Assembly: GCF_951230155.1 (NCBI RefSeq)
Contig: NZ_CATNVD010000007.1
Location: forward strand, 62,001 to 126,000
From: Parablautia sp. Marseille-Q6255
Lineage (GTDB): Bacteria; Bacillota; Clostridia; Lachnospirales; Lachnospiraceae
DNA length: 64,000 bases
Direction of reading: 5' to 3'
Shown here: one piece after another, positions 25,452 through 33,774 of the stretch
How positions within the stretch are numbered: position 1 is the stretch's first letter
Layout: each line of letters begins with the position of its first letter
Made by a program: the position numbers and the translations under genes
The notes under the pieces: generated by a model
What the model saw: the letters and a program-made list of their open reading frames with translations, nothing else
What the model was told of the DNA's origin: nothing
Database searches by the model: none

Positions 25452-27241
25452 AGCCGGGGTTCTTCAATGATCTCTATTGCTTTTTCGATCAGTTCATCCC
25501 GCCCGGACCGGATCCCTTCCAGGGTCGGATAGCACGCTACATCCGGCTCAAGTCCGCAGCGCTGTGTCTGACCTCCTTCTGGTGTATATACACCCAGACC
25601 GGAAATATACATGATCACGCTTCCCGGCAGTGATACCTTAACGACATTGCCATCCGCTCCAATAGACGGGCTCCCTACCACCACTGCATTTGGCGACTGC
25701 CGCAGCGCCATAACCGTGAATTCACTCTGACTCTGACTTTCCTCATTCATCAGAAGAACGATTTTCCCCTGATACGGCGTAAAAGTCCGTACGTCATCCA
25801 TCAGCTCCTTCAGTGTGCCTTTTCCTGTCACCATTTCCTGCTGCCAGTACGCACCCGGCATTGCCTGATTCGGCAGACCGATCCTGGCAAAATTTTTCTG
25901 TTCTGGCACGATATATTCTGCCAGCAGGTAGAGGATCGCAGTTGATGGATAATACCGCAGATCTACGATGATCCCTTCCGTATCCTGAAATTCCTTCATC
26001 AGCGCTTCCAGATCTCCTGTTTCCAGTGCAGACGGATCAATATAGCCGATCTGTGTGGATTCCAGTCGTCCATTTTCCACAGGATTTTTATAAGAATACT
26101 GGTATTTCATAGTCGAAATATGCAGCGTCATTTCCTGCTCCCCACGCAGCACCACAACTTCCGCTTCTTCCCCCTGCGCTTCAAGCAGTAAATGTTCCAT
26201 TTGGTTTAATATCTTGTCCCTTTCCGGAAGTGCAAGATATTGTCGCTGTTCTTCGATCCGGTCTTCGGTCCTCATCCCATCGATCGCAAGCAGAATATCT
26301 CCTGCCTGCAGCTGCTTTTCACCCGCTTTCACCTGATCGATCACCGCCTGTCCATCGATCATTTTGATGCTGCAGGGCAAAAAATATTTTCCATAATAGT
26401 AATACAGCAGCCTCTCTTTATCTGCAAGTGCAATGTGCGCATCCCCTGTCATAGACGCCACCCGTGCGATCGCAAGTACGTAGCTGCGGTAATCGAGAGC
26501 CTGTGCAACATCCGGAATCGCTTCCCTCAGGACTTCATCCCAGTCCTCTGCTGTGATCTCTATATTCGGAGAATAGTATTCGTATATATTCCAGAATCGA
26601 AACAGCCCTAAAAGCTTCATTCCCATATCGCCATCTGCAACCGGATACATCGTCTCATTTTCAAAAGAAACACATCCGCTCTCTTCAAATGAAGCGTAGG
26701 CCGTGTCCCGGTCTGAAATATACAGATCTGACATACTGCAAAGGTAGTCACTCAGCTCTTCTCCCAGAAATGACGGATCCTCGATCCATCCAGTATCCAG
26801 AGTCTGTTTACCGGCCTCAGCCTGGATCTGCTCCCAGATATCTTCCTGTTCCGGCTCTTCTTTTTTCACCGGAAACTGTTTTAGCCATTCCATCAGGACT
26901 TCATTTGCTTCATCGCTGCTGCCTGCCTCCAGTATACCCGGCATCACACGAAAAAGCTCTGCATCCCAGTTCCACTCTCCAGAGATCACCGAAGGATGGT
27001 GGTATTTCGTATAGCCCCATACCTTACATAATTTATACAGAGAGTCGATCTGTATATCCGAAAGATCTCTACTGGAAATATCCGATCCCTTCTGAAACTC
27101 CGTATCCTTCTCCCTTGGCAGATGCTCTTTCTTTTCTCCCAGGCCTGCTGCGATAAGCAGAAGCACTACCGCCGCCCCAATCAGCAGGATACCAAAAAAC
27201 ACAAACCGCTTCTCTTTTGTCTTCTCTTTGATCTTCTCCAT
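25448..27241 (-). CDS. Membrane-anchored S41-family peptidase-like protein
   Basis: About 597 residues. An N-terminal membrane anchor (FFGILLIGAAVVLLLIAAGLG) is followed by two helical repeats with the pattern SLYKLCKVWGYTKYHHPSV / KLLGLFRFWNIYEYYSPNI, a PDZ-like part (about 320-370, LQAGDILLAIDGM), and the S41 core (about 410-597): IVDLRYYP, LLMNEESQSQSEF with the candidate nucleophile Ser, and VVGSPSIGADGNV. This is the arrangement of tail-specific or tricorn-like peptidases secreted by Clostridia. I chose the ATG at 27241 after GGGGGAATTCC. Role unknown; cell-surface protein or peptide processing is plausible. Confidence 0.82.
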   Translation of the reverse strand: MEKIKEKTKEKRFVFFGILLIGAAVVLLLIAAGLGEKKEHLPREKDTEFQKGSDISSRDLSDIQIDSLYKLCKVWGYTKYHHPSVISGEWNWDAELFRVMPGILEAGSSDEANEVLMEWLKQFPVKKEEPEQEDIWEQIQAEAGKQTLDTGWIEDPSFLGEELSDYLCSMSDLYISDRDTAYASFEESGCVSFENETMYPVADGDMGMKLLGLFRFWNIYEYYSPNIEITAEDWDEVLREAIPDVAQALDYRSYVLAIARVASMTGDAHIALADKERLLYYYYGKYFLPCSIKMIDGQAVIDQVKAGEKQLQAGDILLAIDGMRTEDRIEEQRQYLALPERDKILNQMEHLLLEAQGEEAEVVVLRGEQEMTLHISTMKYQYSYKNPVENGRLESTQIGYIDPSALETGDLEALMKEFQDTEGIIVDLRYYPSTAILYLLAEYIVPEQKNFARIGLPNQAMPGAYWQQEMVTGKGTLKELMDDVRTFTPYQGKIVLLMNEESQSQSEFTVMALRQSPNAVVVGSPSIGADGNVVKVSLPGSVIMYISGLGVYTPEGGQTQRCGLEPDVACYPTLEGIRSGRDELIEKAIEIIEEPRL

Positions 27242-27314
27242 GGAATTCCCCCTTTTTCCCTCTCTTTTTCTTTCCACGGCTCGCTGTTTGCTTTCTCAGA
27301 AACTTCATTAATAT

Positions 27315-27869
27315 TCACGCTGTCTCCTGATATTTCTGTCTTATTTTTTCAAAGTCCTCTTTTGCTTCTGCCATTTTAGAAGGATCCCGCAGTATTGCAG
27401 AAGGATGATAAACTGCAGTCATCCACGTTTCCTTTCGGTACAAAAACTTCCCGTGTTCTCTTGTGATCCGGTAATCCGGAGCAAGGATCCTCTGAGCCGC
27501 AATCCTCCCAAGACAAACAATTATTTTTGGCTTTATAAGAAAGGTTTCATACTTCAGATAAGCAATGCAGGCTTCCTGTTCCTCCGGCCTGGGATCTCTG
27601 TTTCCCTGCGGATGACATTTCACAATATTTGTCAGATAAATATCCCCTCTGGTCAACCCGATCCCTTCTAAAAGCTCATCCAGTACACGGCCGGAAGGGC
27701 CTGTAAACGGAACTCCGTCACGGTCCTCATTCGCACCCGGAGCCTCCGCGATAAACAAAATTCCAGAGTCCATATTTCCCTTTCCCATAACTGCTTTCTT
27801 TCTCGTCCTGGCCAGCGGACACCGGCTGCAGTTCTCCACAAAAGCCTTTAATTCCTCATAGGTATACAT
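27315..27869 (-). CDS. Family 4 uracil-DNA glycosylase (iron-sulfur)
   Basis: Removes uracil from DNA. Motif 1 GEAPG-like sequence FIAEAPGANEDRDGVPFTGPSG, motif YLTNIVKCHPQGNR, and the late His motif VYHPSAILR are those of type 4 UDG. Four Cys for a 4Fe-4S cluster are visible: the CSRCPLARTRKK pair near residue 14, one in VKCHP and one in EEQEAC. About 184 residues. The ATG at 27869 has AGGAGAG upstream at normal spacing; the frame extends to 27929 without a good site. It lies 12 codons downstream of the phosphatase region on the same strand. Confidence 0.9.
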   Translation of the reverse strand: MYTYEELKAFVENCSRCPLARTRKKAVMGKGNMDSGILFIAEAPGANEDRDGVPFTGPSGRVLDELLEGIGLTRGDIYLTNIVKCHPQGNRDPRPEEQEACIAYLKYETFLIKPKIIVCLGRIAAQRILAPDYRITREHGKFLYRKETWMTAVYHPSAILRDPSKMAEAKEDFEKIRQKYQETA

Positions 27870-27941
27870 CGCGATCTCTCCTGTCTCCTTCCTGCGCCGA
27901 AATCCTTTGCAAGCTCCTCCACCACACAAAACTGATATGGT

Positions 27942-28775
27942 TCAGCAAAGCACAGACTCCTGAAACCTTAGGATCAGCTCCGACGGAATATCCAGTCCGT
28001 CGCACAAAAATGCGTCGATACTTTTATACTGTTCGTCTATCGCTAAAAAAGCTTCATTTAGATACTCCTCTTTCGCCAAAAACATATCCCGCATCCTCGC
28101 GGCTTCTGCCTCGGTTTTCCCGGATGCGCGCAGCATCTGAGCGTATCTTTCTGCCTTTGCCTCATTAACATGATTTGTCAGCATATAATCCTCTGTAATT
28201 GTGCCGCGGTCTACGCCAAGTGCCAAAAGCAGTACTGCAGACAGCAAACCGCACCGGTCCTTTCCCTCCGTACAATGCCACAAAACACTGCCTTTTGAAA
28301 AATCATGCTCCATCACACACCGGGCCGCCCTGCCCAGATTTTTTCTGCATAATTCATCTGTCACTATTTGGCGGTACAGCTGTTCCATCCTGGGTGCTAC
28401 AGCAAAAAGCTGTTCTACGGTAAGGCTTTTTTCATGTGAAATACCCGCCATGCTTTCTGTAAAAATCGGGATCGTCAGATAGTCTGTATGCGGCAGGGAC
28501 ACATCCGGACGCTCCCTTCGTTCTATTTCAGTGCGCAGATCAATGATCTTTGCAATATGCCAATACTCTCGCAGCTTTCTTTTATCCGACTGCGTTGCAT
28601 CTGCCAGATTTGCCGAACGAATCAGGCATCCCGGAGAAATCATATGACCGGAAACAGTCTGTAATCCGCCCAGATCCCGGGCATTGGATATTCCCTCAAA
28701 AGCAATACTTCTTTTTTTAACAGCGTCAGCCACAACGTCTTTCCGTTCTGCAGGTTCATTTGTCTGAAAAAGCAT
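27942..28775 (-). CDS. Tyrosine/dual-specificity protein phosphatase (PtpB-like)
   Basis: Cysteine phosphatase, about 277 residues. The P-loop is HCTEGKDRCGLL near residue 170, with catalytic Cys and Arg; ARDLGGL and IIDLRTEIER near the N-terminus are typical of the Y_phosphatase3 family (related to PtpB/lipid and protein phosphatases). The Asp general acid is not assigned. The ATG at 28775 behind AAGGAGACGGCAG is preferred over 28811. Intracellular, no signal. It is the last mid-GC gene before the AT-rich island. Substrate unknown. Confidence 0.85.
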   Translation of the reverse strand: MLFQTNEPAERKDVVADAVKKRSIAFEGISNARDLGGLQTVSGHMISPGCLIRSANLADATQSDKRKLREYWHIAKIIDLRTEIERRERPDVSLPHTDYLTIPIFTESMAGISHEKSLTVEQLFAVAPRMEQLYRQIVTDELCRKNLGRAARCVMEHDFSKGSVLWHCTEGKDRCGLLSAVLLLALGVDRGTITEDYMLTNHVNEAKAERYAQMLRASGKTEAEAARMRDMFLAKEEYLNEAFLAIDEQYKSIDAFLCDGLDIPSELILRFQESVLC

Positions 28776-28892
28776 ACTGCCGTCTCCTTGTGCTTTAAAT
28801 TTATATGTCAATCATACCAAATCAAGTTAATCGCGTCAATCGACCTGTGGCTCGCTTTTGCATGTGCAGAATGTGTATGGATATAAAATTGT

Positions 28893-29522
28893 TTATCGGG
28901 TGTATTGTCTGAAAAATACACTTAACTTTTGCCCGAGCACTGCCGGGTTATCAGTATTTACTTCGTGTCCTGCATTTTCAACAATAACTATTTCTGCATT
29001 TTCTATCTGGTGCTGCAATGCGAAAGAAGCTTTTTTATTTATCTTATCCTTATCACCACAGACAACAAGTGCCGAACATGATATTTTTTTCAGTTCATGT
29101 TTAAAATTAAGTTCCGTCATAGATTTGCATAGATTGATAAAATCTGTTTTCTGAAAGCCCATTTTTTCAAATGCTGAATAAGGCATAATACGAAATATCA
29201 TATTTTGCATTTTCAACAGATACTTTGGCATTTCATATTGTGTTCCTATTAACACCAATGAGTTCACTTTTTCTGGGTGTTCTATCGCATACTGCATAGC
29301 AAGAATACCGCCTAAAGACAGTCCGCAAATATTTAACGGTTCTTCCAACTGTTCACAGTATGTTTCCAATGCCCGATACAATGTATCATAACATGGTGTT
29401 TTCCCGGAAAGCCAGTCTGATAAATTCGGGCATAAAACTTCAAATTCATCATTGAGAACTTTTACGGTATCACTCCAGCTTTCAGAAGATTGTCCCAGCC
29501 CATGAAGCATTATACATTTCAT
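28893..29522 (-). CDS. Alpha/beta hydrolase
   Basis: 209-residue hydrolase. MLHGLGQSSESW gives the oxyanion region; the nucleophile elbow is ICGLSLGGILAM with Ser near 90; the acid Asp is in VVCGDKDKIN and the His in ENAGHEVNTDNP. Complete triad, MhpC/carboxylesterase-like. Base composition is clearly more AT-rich than the genes before it. It ends 58 bases from the GNAT gene on the same strand. Substrate cannot be inferred. Confidence 0.87.
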   Translation of the reverse strand: MKCIMLHGLGQSSESWSDTVKVLNDEFEVLCPNLSDWLSGKTPCYDTLYRALETYCEQLEEPLNICGLSLGGILAMQYAIEHPEKVNSLVLIGTQYEMPKYLLKMQNMIFRIMPYSAFEKMGFQKTDFINLCKSMTELNFKHELKKISCSALVVCGDKDKINKKASFALQHQIENAEIVIVENAGHEVNTDNPAVLGQKLSVFFRQYTR

Positions 29523-29580
29523 TTCATCACTCCTAAATATTGTGTTTCATATCCAAACCTGTCTGCTACAGCCTGGAATT

Positions 29581-30165
29581 TTATAATTCCTCGACAAAAT
29601 GATTTTCAGAATCATTCCAATATTTTCGATATACAAAATCTGTATTGCCATCAAAATTGAGTTGATACATTCGGAATATGACAGGAAAATTTTTCGGTTG
29701 CCATTGTTCTTCGTAGGAATAGCAGTATTTCATACCCAACTTCTTCATAACATTGCCGCTTCTCGGATTGTTTTTGTCATGTGTTGCTGTAATATAGGGC
29801 AATCCGTCTTTTTTCACCTGTTCGATTATAGCTTTTGCTGCTTCGGTAGTAATCCCTCTATGCCAAAACTCTTTACGCAATCCATATCCCAAATCATGGG
29901 CTTCTTCCATATCAACATTGATGTAACCAATCGGAAAATCGTCTTCCTTCAGACAGATTGCATATACATACCCTTGTGGCTGTGCATAATTTAAAGCATA
30001 TCGTTCCTCATAAAATTGCCTTGTTTCTTCTAAATCTTTTAACGGATACCAAGGTAGGAACCTATTCACTTCTTTATCTCTCAAAATAAGAAAAAGAGCT
30101 TCCATATCTTGTTCTGTAAACTTCCTTAAAACCAAGCGTTCCGTTTTCAATGTCGGTGTATTCAT
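29581..30165 (-). CDS. GNAT-family N-acetyltransferase (RimJ/RimL type)
   Basis: 194 residues. ERLVLRKFTEQDMEALF is the family N-terminus; the acetyl-CoA site lies in LGYGLRKEFWHRGITTEAAKAII, where an A-type R/Q-x-x-G/A loop is somewhat modified (RKEFWHRGI); YITATHDKNNPRSGNVMKKLGM is the C-terminal core. Such enzymes acetylate proteins or aminoglycoside-like drugs. Like the preceding hydrolase gene, it is AT-rich and has no obvious operon partner beyond it. Confidence 0.86.
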   Translation of the reverse strand: MNTPTLKTERLVLRKFTEQDMEALFLILRDKEVNRFLPWYPLKDLEETRQFYEERYALNYAQPQGYVYAICLKEDDFPIGYINVDMEEAHDLGYGLRKEFWHRGITTEAAKAIIEQVKKDGLPYITATHDKNNPRSGNVMKKLGMKYCYSYEEQWQPKNFPVIFRMYQLNFDGNTDFVYRKYWNDSENHFVEEL

Positions 30166-30361
30166 GCTATCTTACCTCTAAAAATTCCAGATTGTTTATT
30201 TCTCATAATATCATACTTTGTAATTATTTGTACCATGATAATTTAGACGATATATATATTGCTATGATGACGCAATATGCCGCCCGAATTCCACACTTTT
30301 ATGTCCTTGTCAGCTTAGAATATAATTATCATTGGCAAAAAGCAAAAAAATAAAGGAAGAG

Positions 30362-30491
30362 GTCGAAACCTTTTCCCATTCACGGTGGTCTGGCGCACCC
30401 TCTTATGTCTGTATTTGCTCTTATCCCGCTCCTGCATCAGCATCTGGTCATACCATTCCAAAAACTCCCTCGTAAAGTTTCGGCCGATTCC
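30362..30491 (-). pseudogene. Fragment of an ISLre2/UPF0236-type transposase
   Basis: The minus strand reads GIGRNFTREFLEWYDQML then MQERDKSKYRHKRVRQTTV, similar to the N-terminal part of ISLre2-type (UPF0236) transposases, which continue with a KTVFGEV-like strand. Here the frame soon loses similarity. About 43 codons remain, with no start or end of the element visible. Dead remnant. Confidence 0.5.
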
Positions 30492-30494
30492 ACT

Positions 30495-30668
30495 GATTCA
30501 TTTAAAAGTATCCGTTCATTTACCATAAGCAGAAAGAACTGGCTGTTCTAGGAAAGCTCAAAAGGTGCACGGGCCAGTGCTGGTGTGTATACATTGATAG
30601 AAACAGCAAAGGCGAATGACCTGAATCCAAGGAAATATATCCAGTATATTTTGAGTGACATCCCTTGA
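30495..30668 (+). pseudogene. C-terminal remnant of an IS66 transposase
   Basis: The plus strand reads IRSFTISRKNWLF, then an in-frame TAG, then ESSKGARASAGVYTLIETAK, ANDLNPRKYIQYILSDIP and a stop. This is the C-terminal end of IS66-type TnpC (consensus RPFTIGRKNW, GARASA, LIETAKANGL). The inner stop and loss of everything upstream make it a pseudogene. Confidence 0.75.
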
Positions 30669-31032
30669 TCAGCCCTTCGGCAATATTCTGAATTTCTTGA
30701 AAAGTATATCCTATTATTCAGAAGCGAGCTGTGTCGCTAACTGCCAGCAGCTGAGACAATCGGTGGGTTGGCTGCTTTTCTATACACATTTATATTTGAC
30801 GCTAACCCCTAAAATACATACCAAAAAGAGAAAAATAAAAATCTCCTGTCGAAAATCAGGTATAAAAACACTAAGTTCTACAGGAGATTCATATTTTAAG
30901 ATTTAGAAGCTAAAAATCGGTATTTACCGACAGCCCCCTATTTTTTTACAATATGTCATAGATTAAATATGTATTTTTTCTTTAACACACGGCAGAACCA
31001 TCCGTGTTTGTATATGAAGTAGAGTATCCCAT
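30669..31032. other. Gene-free scrap with a hairpin, probable old IS ends
   Basis: No coding frame is supported. AATCTCCTGT (30840-30849) and ACAGGAGATT (30880-30889) form a ten-base inverted repeat. TCGGTA/TACCGA at about 30913-30926 is followed by CCCCCTATTTTTTT on the plus strand, terminator-like. Given the transposase remnants next door these look like leftover IS ends. Confidence 0.4.
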
Positions 31033-31137
31033 CTAAGCTAAAACTTTAACATTTTCTATTTCATATTCTTGAACCAATCTTATAACAATACCGCAATAGC
31101 CAGCACATGTTACTATATCAGCTTTCAATAAATACAC
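31033..31137 (-). other. 34-codon orphan frame after the binding-protein gene
   Basis: Starts with GTG eight bases after the stop of the binding protein and reads VYLLKADIVTCAGYCGIVIR then LVQEYEIENVKVLA. The composition looks coding, and it could be the beginning of a gene cut off by past rearrangement. No family recognised. Confidence 0.2.
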
Positions 31138-31144
31138 GTCACTT

Positions 31145-32098
31145 CTATTCATTAATATCAAATTCCTGCGCATTATGTACGTTCAGAAGCACAGGTTCCA
31201 GCGCAAAAATATCTTCCGGTCCACTTCTTGTGTATTCTCCTGCAAAAATCTCTTCCATAAACTGAATACACTGCGTAGCCATCTTAGTCGGCGACATTCC
31301 CAGACTTGCATATAGCTGACAATCTTCTCCAACAGACCTCATTACTTCCTGCTGTTCTTCAGTAGCATCATATCCAATAATTTTAACATTTGTATTCCCC
31401 GCATCCTGCACTGCATTATAAGTTGCCATTGCGCATTCTGCCCAGTAACAGAAAATCGCATCAATATCAGCATGAGCGGTAATCATATCAGTCGCCCAAA
31501 TATAGCAGCCATCTGATGTTTTATCCTGTGTTCTGTTTAATACTACTTCGACATTCGGATAATTTTCAGAAAGATAATCTACAAATCCATTTACACGCAA
31601 TGTACTGGAAGAAATAGAGGGATCATCTTCAAACACAACAATTTTTGCATCTTCTTTACCATTTAATGCTTCCATTGCCTGTTCCGCAGCCATCTGTCCC
31701 CCCCTATAATCATCATAACGAATCGCTGCATCTTCGCCACCTTCTGATGCAAGACAATCGTAGCCAATAATAGGAATTCCGGCTTCTTTTACCTTTTCAA
31801 CAAGATCATTTGCTCCATCAGAATCAATTGCTGTATAAATAATGCCGTCAACCTGCTGTGTAATTAAGTTTTCAATAATGGTATATTCTGAAACCCAGTC
31901 TCCTTTTGGATCCATAGTAACAGATTTCCATCCTCTTGCCTCAATTTCTTTTTCTGCTTCATGTGAAAAATCTACTGCAAAAGTTTCTGCCATGCTCCAC
32001 GGAACGATTGCAATCATCTTTTCTTCTGCAACTACAGTCATAGCCCCTGATACTACCATTGCTCCCACCAGTAGTATTCCTAACATTCTCTTTTTCAT
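31145..32098 (-). CDS. Sugar-type ABC importer binding protein, paralog 1
   Basis: Extracellular solute-binding protein of the ribose/galactose (Peripla_BP_4) class, about 317 residues, with a Sec signal peptide (MLGILLVGAMVVSGAMTVVA). It lacks a lipobox Cys. It is strikingly similar along its whole length to the protein at 38514-39467: both contain GDWxSEYTIIENLITQQVDG, YDCLASEGGEDAA, GCYIWATDMIT and end in LTVHNAQEFDI-like sequence. The ATG at 32098 is behind AAAGGAGACCGACT; the frame extends further but runs into the leader hairpin. The gene is now separated from the rest of its transport cluster by an IS110 element. Confidence 0.9.
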   Translation of the reverse strand: MKKRMLGILLVGAMVVSGAMTVVAEEKMIAIVPWSMAETFAVDFSHEAEKEIEARGWKSVTMDPKGDWVSEYTIIENLITQQVDGIIYTAIDSDGANDLVEKVKEAGIPIIGYDCLASEGGEDAAIRYDDYRGGQMAAEQAMEALNGKEDAKIVVFEDDPSISSSTLRVNGFVDYLSENYPNVEVVLNRTQDKTSDGCYIWATDMITAHADIDAIFCYWAECAMATYNAVQDAGNTNVKIIGYDATEEQQEVMRSVGEDCQLYASLGMSPTKMATQCIQFMEEIFAGEYTRSGPEDIFALEPVLLNVHNAQEFDINE

Positions 32099-32189
32099 AG
32101 TCGGTCTCCTTTCTACTACAATATAAATATGGTTAATATCCCTTACAGCCAGTAAGGAATTATCCATCTTGTTGCTTAAGCTGTATAAT

Positions 32190-32395
32190 GATGGAGCAAT
32201 CGGTATGTCGGCTTCCTTTCTTGGACTTCGCGTCCGTTAAGTAGACTGATAACCAGCTCCTCATTCGCAGCGTTCGTTTTATGCAGGTTGAATCGCCTTA
32301 GGCGCATTCGTGTCACACCACAGTAGATTGAATAGGCAATGAGTAAAACTGGTATTTATCCATTGCATGATCAATTTTTAAGGAGTGACAAATTT
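32190..32395 (+). ncRNA. Candidate IS110 bridge RNA
   Basis: Non-coding left end between a TATAAT box and the transposase start. Visible stems: GGAC/GTCC at 32223-32235 and CGCC TTA GGCG at about 32294-32304. IS110-type (not IS1111-type) elements encode the bridge RNA in this upstream end. Guide loops could not be matched reliably to the flanks by eye. Confidence 0.4.
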
Positions 32396-33607
32396 ATGAA
32401 CGCAGTAGGTATCGATGTTTCTAAAGGTAAAAGCATGGTTGCTATTATGCGCCCTTTTGGCGAAATTGTTGCTACGCCTTTCGAGATCAAACACACAGCC
32501 AGTGATATTAATTCACTTATAGAACTCATCAACTCCATTGAAGGTGAATCCCGCATCGTGATGGAGCACACCGGACGTTATTATGAAGTCCTTGCCCATC
32601 AGCTTTCCCAGACAAATCTTTTCGTCAGCGCCATTAACCCAAAACTTATCAAGGATTTTGATAATGATTCCCTTCGCAAAGTCAAATCTGACAAAGCTGA
32701 CGCCGTCAAAATCGCCCGATATGCACTTGACAAGTGGCAAAATCTCAAACAGTATAGTGTTATGGATGAATTACGCAATCAGCTCAAAACCATGAACCGT
32801 CAGTTCGGCTTTTATATGAAACACAAGACGGCTATGAAGAATAACCTCATCGGCATCCTTGATCAGACCTATCCTGGCGTCAATACCTACTTTGACAGTC
32901 CTGCACGTAGTGACGGCAGCCAGAAATGGGTTGATTTTGCATCTACTTACTGGCATGTGGACTGTGTTCGTAAAATGTCTCTAAAAGCCTTCGTAGACCA
33001 CTATCAAAAGTGGTGCAAAAGAAAGAAGTACAACTTCAGCCAATCCAAAGCTGAGGAAATCTATGGAAAAGCAAAGGAGCTTGTTCCTGTACTTCCAAAG
33101 GATGAAATAACCAAACTTATCATTAAGCAAGCGGTTGACCAACTCAATAATGCCTCGGCAACTGTAGAAGAACTTCGCACTCTTATGAATGAAACAGCCT
33201 CTAAGCTGCCCGAATATCCCATCGTCATGCAAATGAAGGGCGTAGGTCCATCACTTGGTCCTCAACTCATGGCTGAGATCGGCGATGTTTCCCGTTTCAC
33301 TCACAAAGGCGCAATTACAGCTTTCGCCGGTGTAGACCCTGGTGTAAATGAATCCGGCTCTTATGAACAAAAGAGTGTTCCAACCTCCAAACGAGGTTCC
33401 GCAGACCTCCGCAAGACACTTTTTCAGGTAATGGATGTTTTAATCAAAACCATGCCTCAGGATGATCCAGTTTATAAGTTCCTTGATAAAAAACGAGCAC
33501 AAGGTAAACCTTATTACGTCTACATGACCGCCGGAGCTAATAAATTTTTACGGATCTACTATGGTCGGGTGAAAGAATATCTTTCGTCACTTCCAGAGTC
33601 CGAATAA
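32396..33607 (+). CDS. IS110-family transposase (DEDD / serine recombinase)
   Basis: 403 residues. The N-terminal RuvC-like DEDD domain starts AVGIDVSKGKSMVAIM (first Asp at about residue 7), has the Glu in VMEHTGRYYE and the Asp residues in KSDKADAVKIARYA. The C-terminal Transposase_20 domain (about 270-370) shows MKGVGPSLGPQLMAEIGD and AITAFAGVDPGVNESG, with Ser residues around the catalytic position. AAGGAGTGAC precedes the ATG at 32396. The frame is intact, so the element may be active. It lies opposite in direction to the transport cluster it interrupts. Confidence 0.93.
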   Translation: MNAVGIDVSKGKSMVAIMRPFGEIVATPFEIKHTASDINSLIELINSIEGESRIVMEHTGRYYEVLAHQLSQTNLFVSAINPKLIKDFDNDSLRKVKSDKADAVKIARYALDKWQNLKQYSVMDELRNQLKTMNRQFGFYMKHKTAMKNNLIGILDQTYPGVNTYFDSPARSDGSQKWVDFASTYWHVDCVRKMSLKAFVDHYQKWCKRKKYNFSQSKAEEIYGKAKELVPVLPKDEITKLIIKQAVDQLNNASATVEELRTLMNETASKLPEYPIVMQMKGVGPSLGPQLMAEIGDVSRFTHKGAITAFAGVDPGVNESGSYEQKSVPTSKRGSADLRKTLFQVMDVLIKTMPQDDPVYKFLDKKRAQGKPYYVYMTAGANKFLRIYYGRVKEYLSSLPESE

Positions 33608-33627
33608 TCCCACAACGCTTTCTTTCA

Positions 33628-33649
33628 GACCAGCACTGATGTGGTGGTC
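33628..33649 (+). terminator. Hairpin after the IS110 transposase
   Basis: GACCAGCAC and GTGGTGGTC around a TGAT loop (eight of nine pairs), 20 bases after the stop, extended by outer CACAA/TTGTG. The T-run is weak, so it may be a structural part of the right end rather than a terminator. Confidence 0.4.
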
Positions 33650-33774
33650 TTATTGTGATACCCATTTTTTCAACCTGTATAAAATTATCAATTTTCAGCA
33701 ATTTAGCCTTGACTTTTTATTTGCAGGCTACTACAAGTTAATCATTTTTATAATAGTTTCTAAATAAAACTTAT

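Larger units (their letters stand above)
32176..33724 (+). mobile_element. IS110-family insertion sequence
   Basis: About 1.55 kb. Bounds are proposed from the direct repeat TTGC on both sides (32172-32175 and 33721-33724), since this family has no clear terminal inverted repeats. The right end carries TTGACT (33709-33714) and the left end TATAAT (32184-32189); joined in a circle with one TTGC they would form a promoter with an 18-base spacer, as known for IS110 circles. A 210-base non-coding left end precedes the transposase, the position of bridge RNAs. A hairpin (33628-33649) follows the gene. Confidence 0.7.

Noticed and set aside
32190-32395. Matching bridge-RNA guide loops to the flanking target
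   Set aside because: Short partial matches (for example GTAGACT to GTAGCCT) were no better than expected by chance when read by eye.
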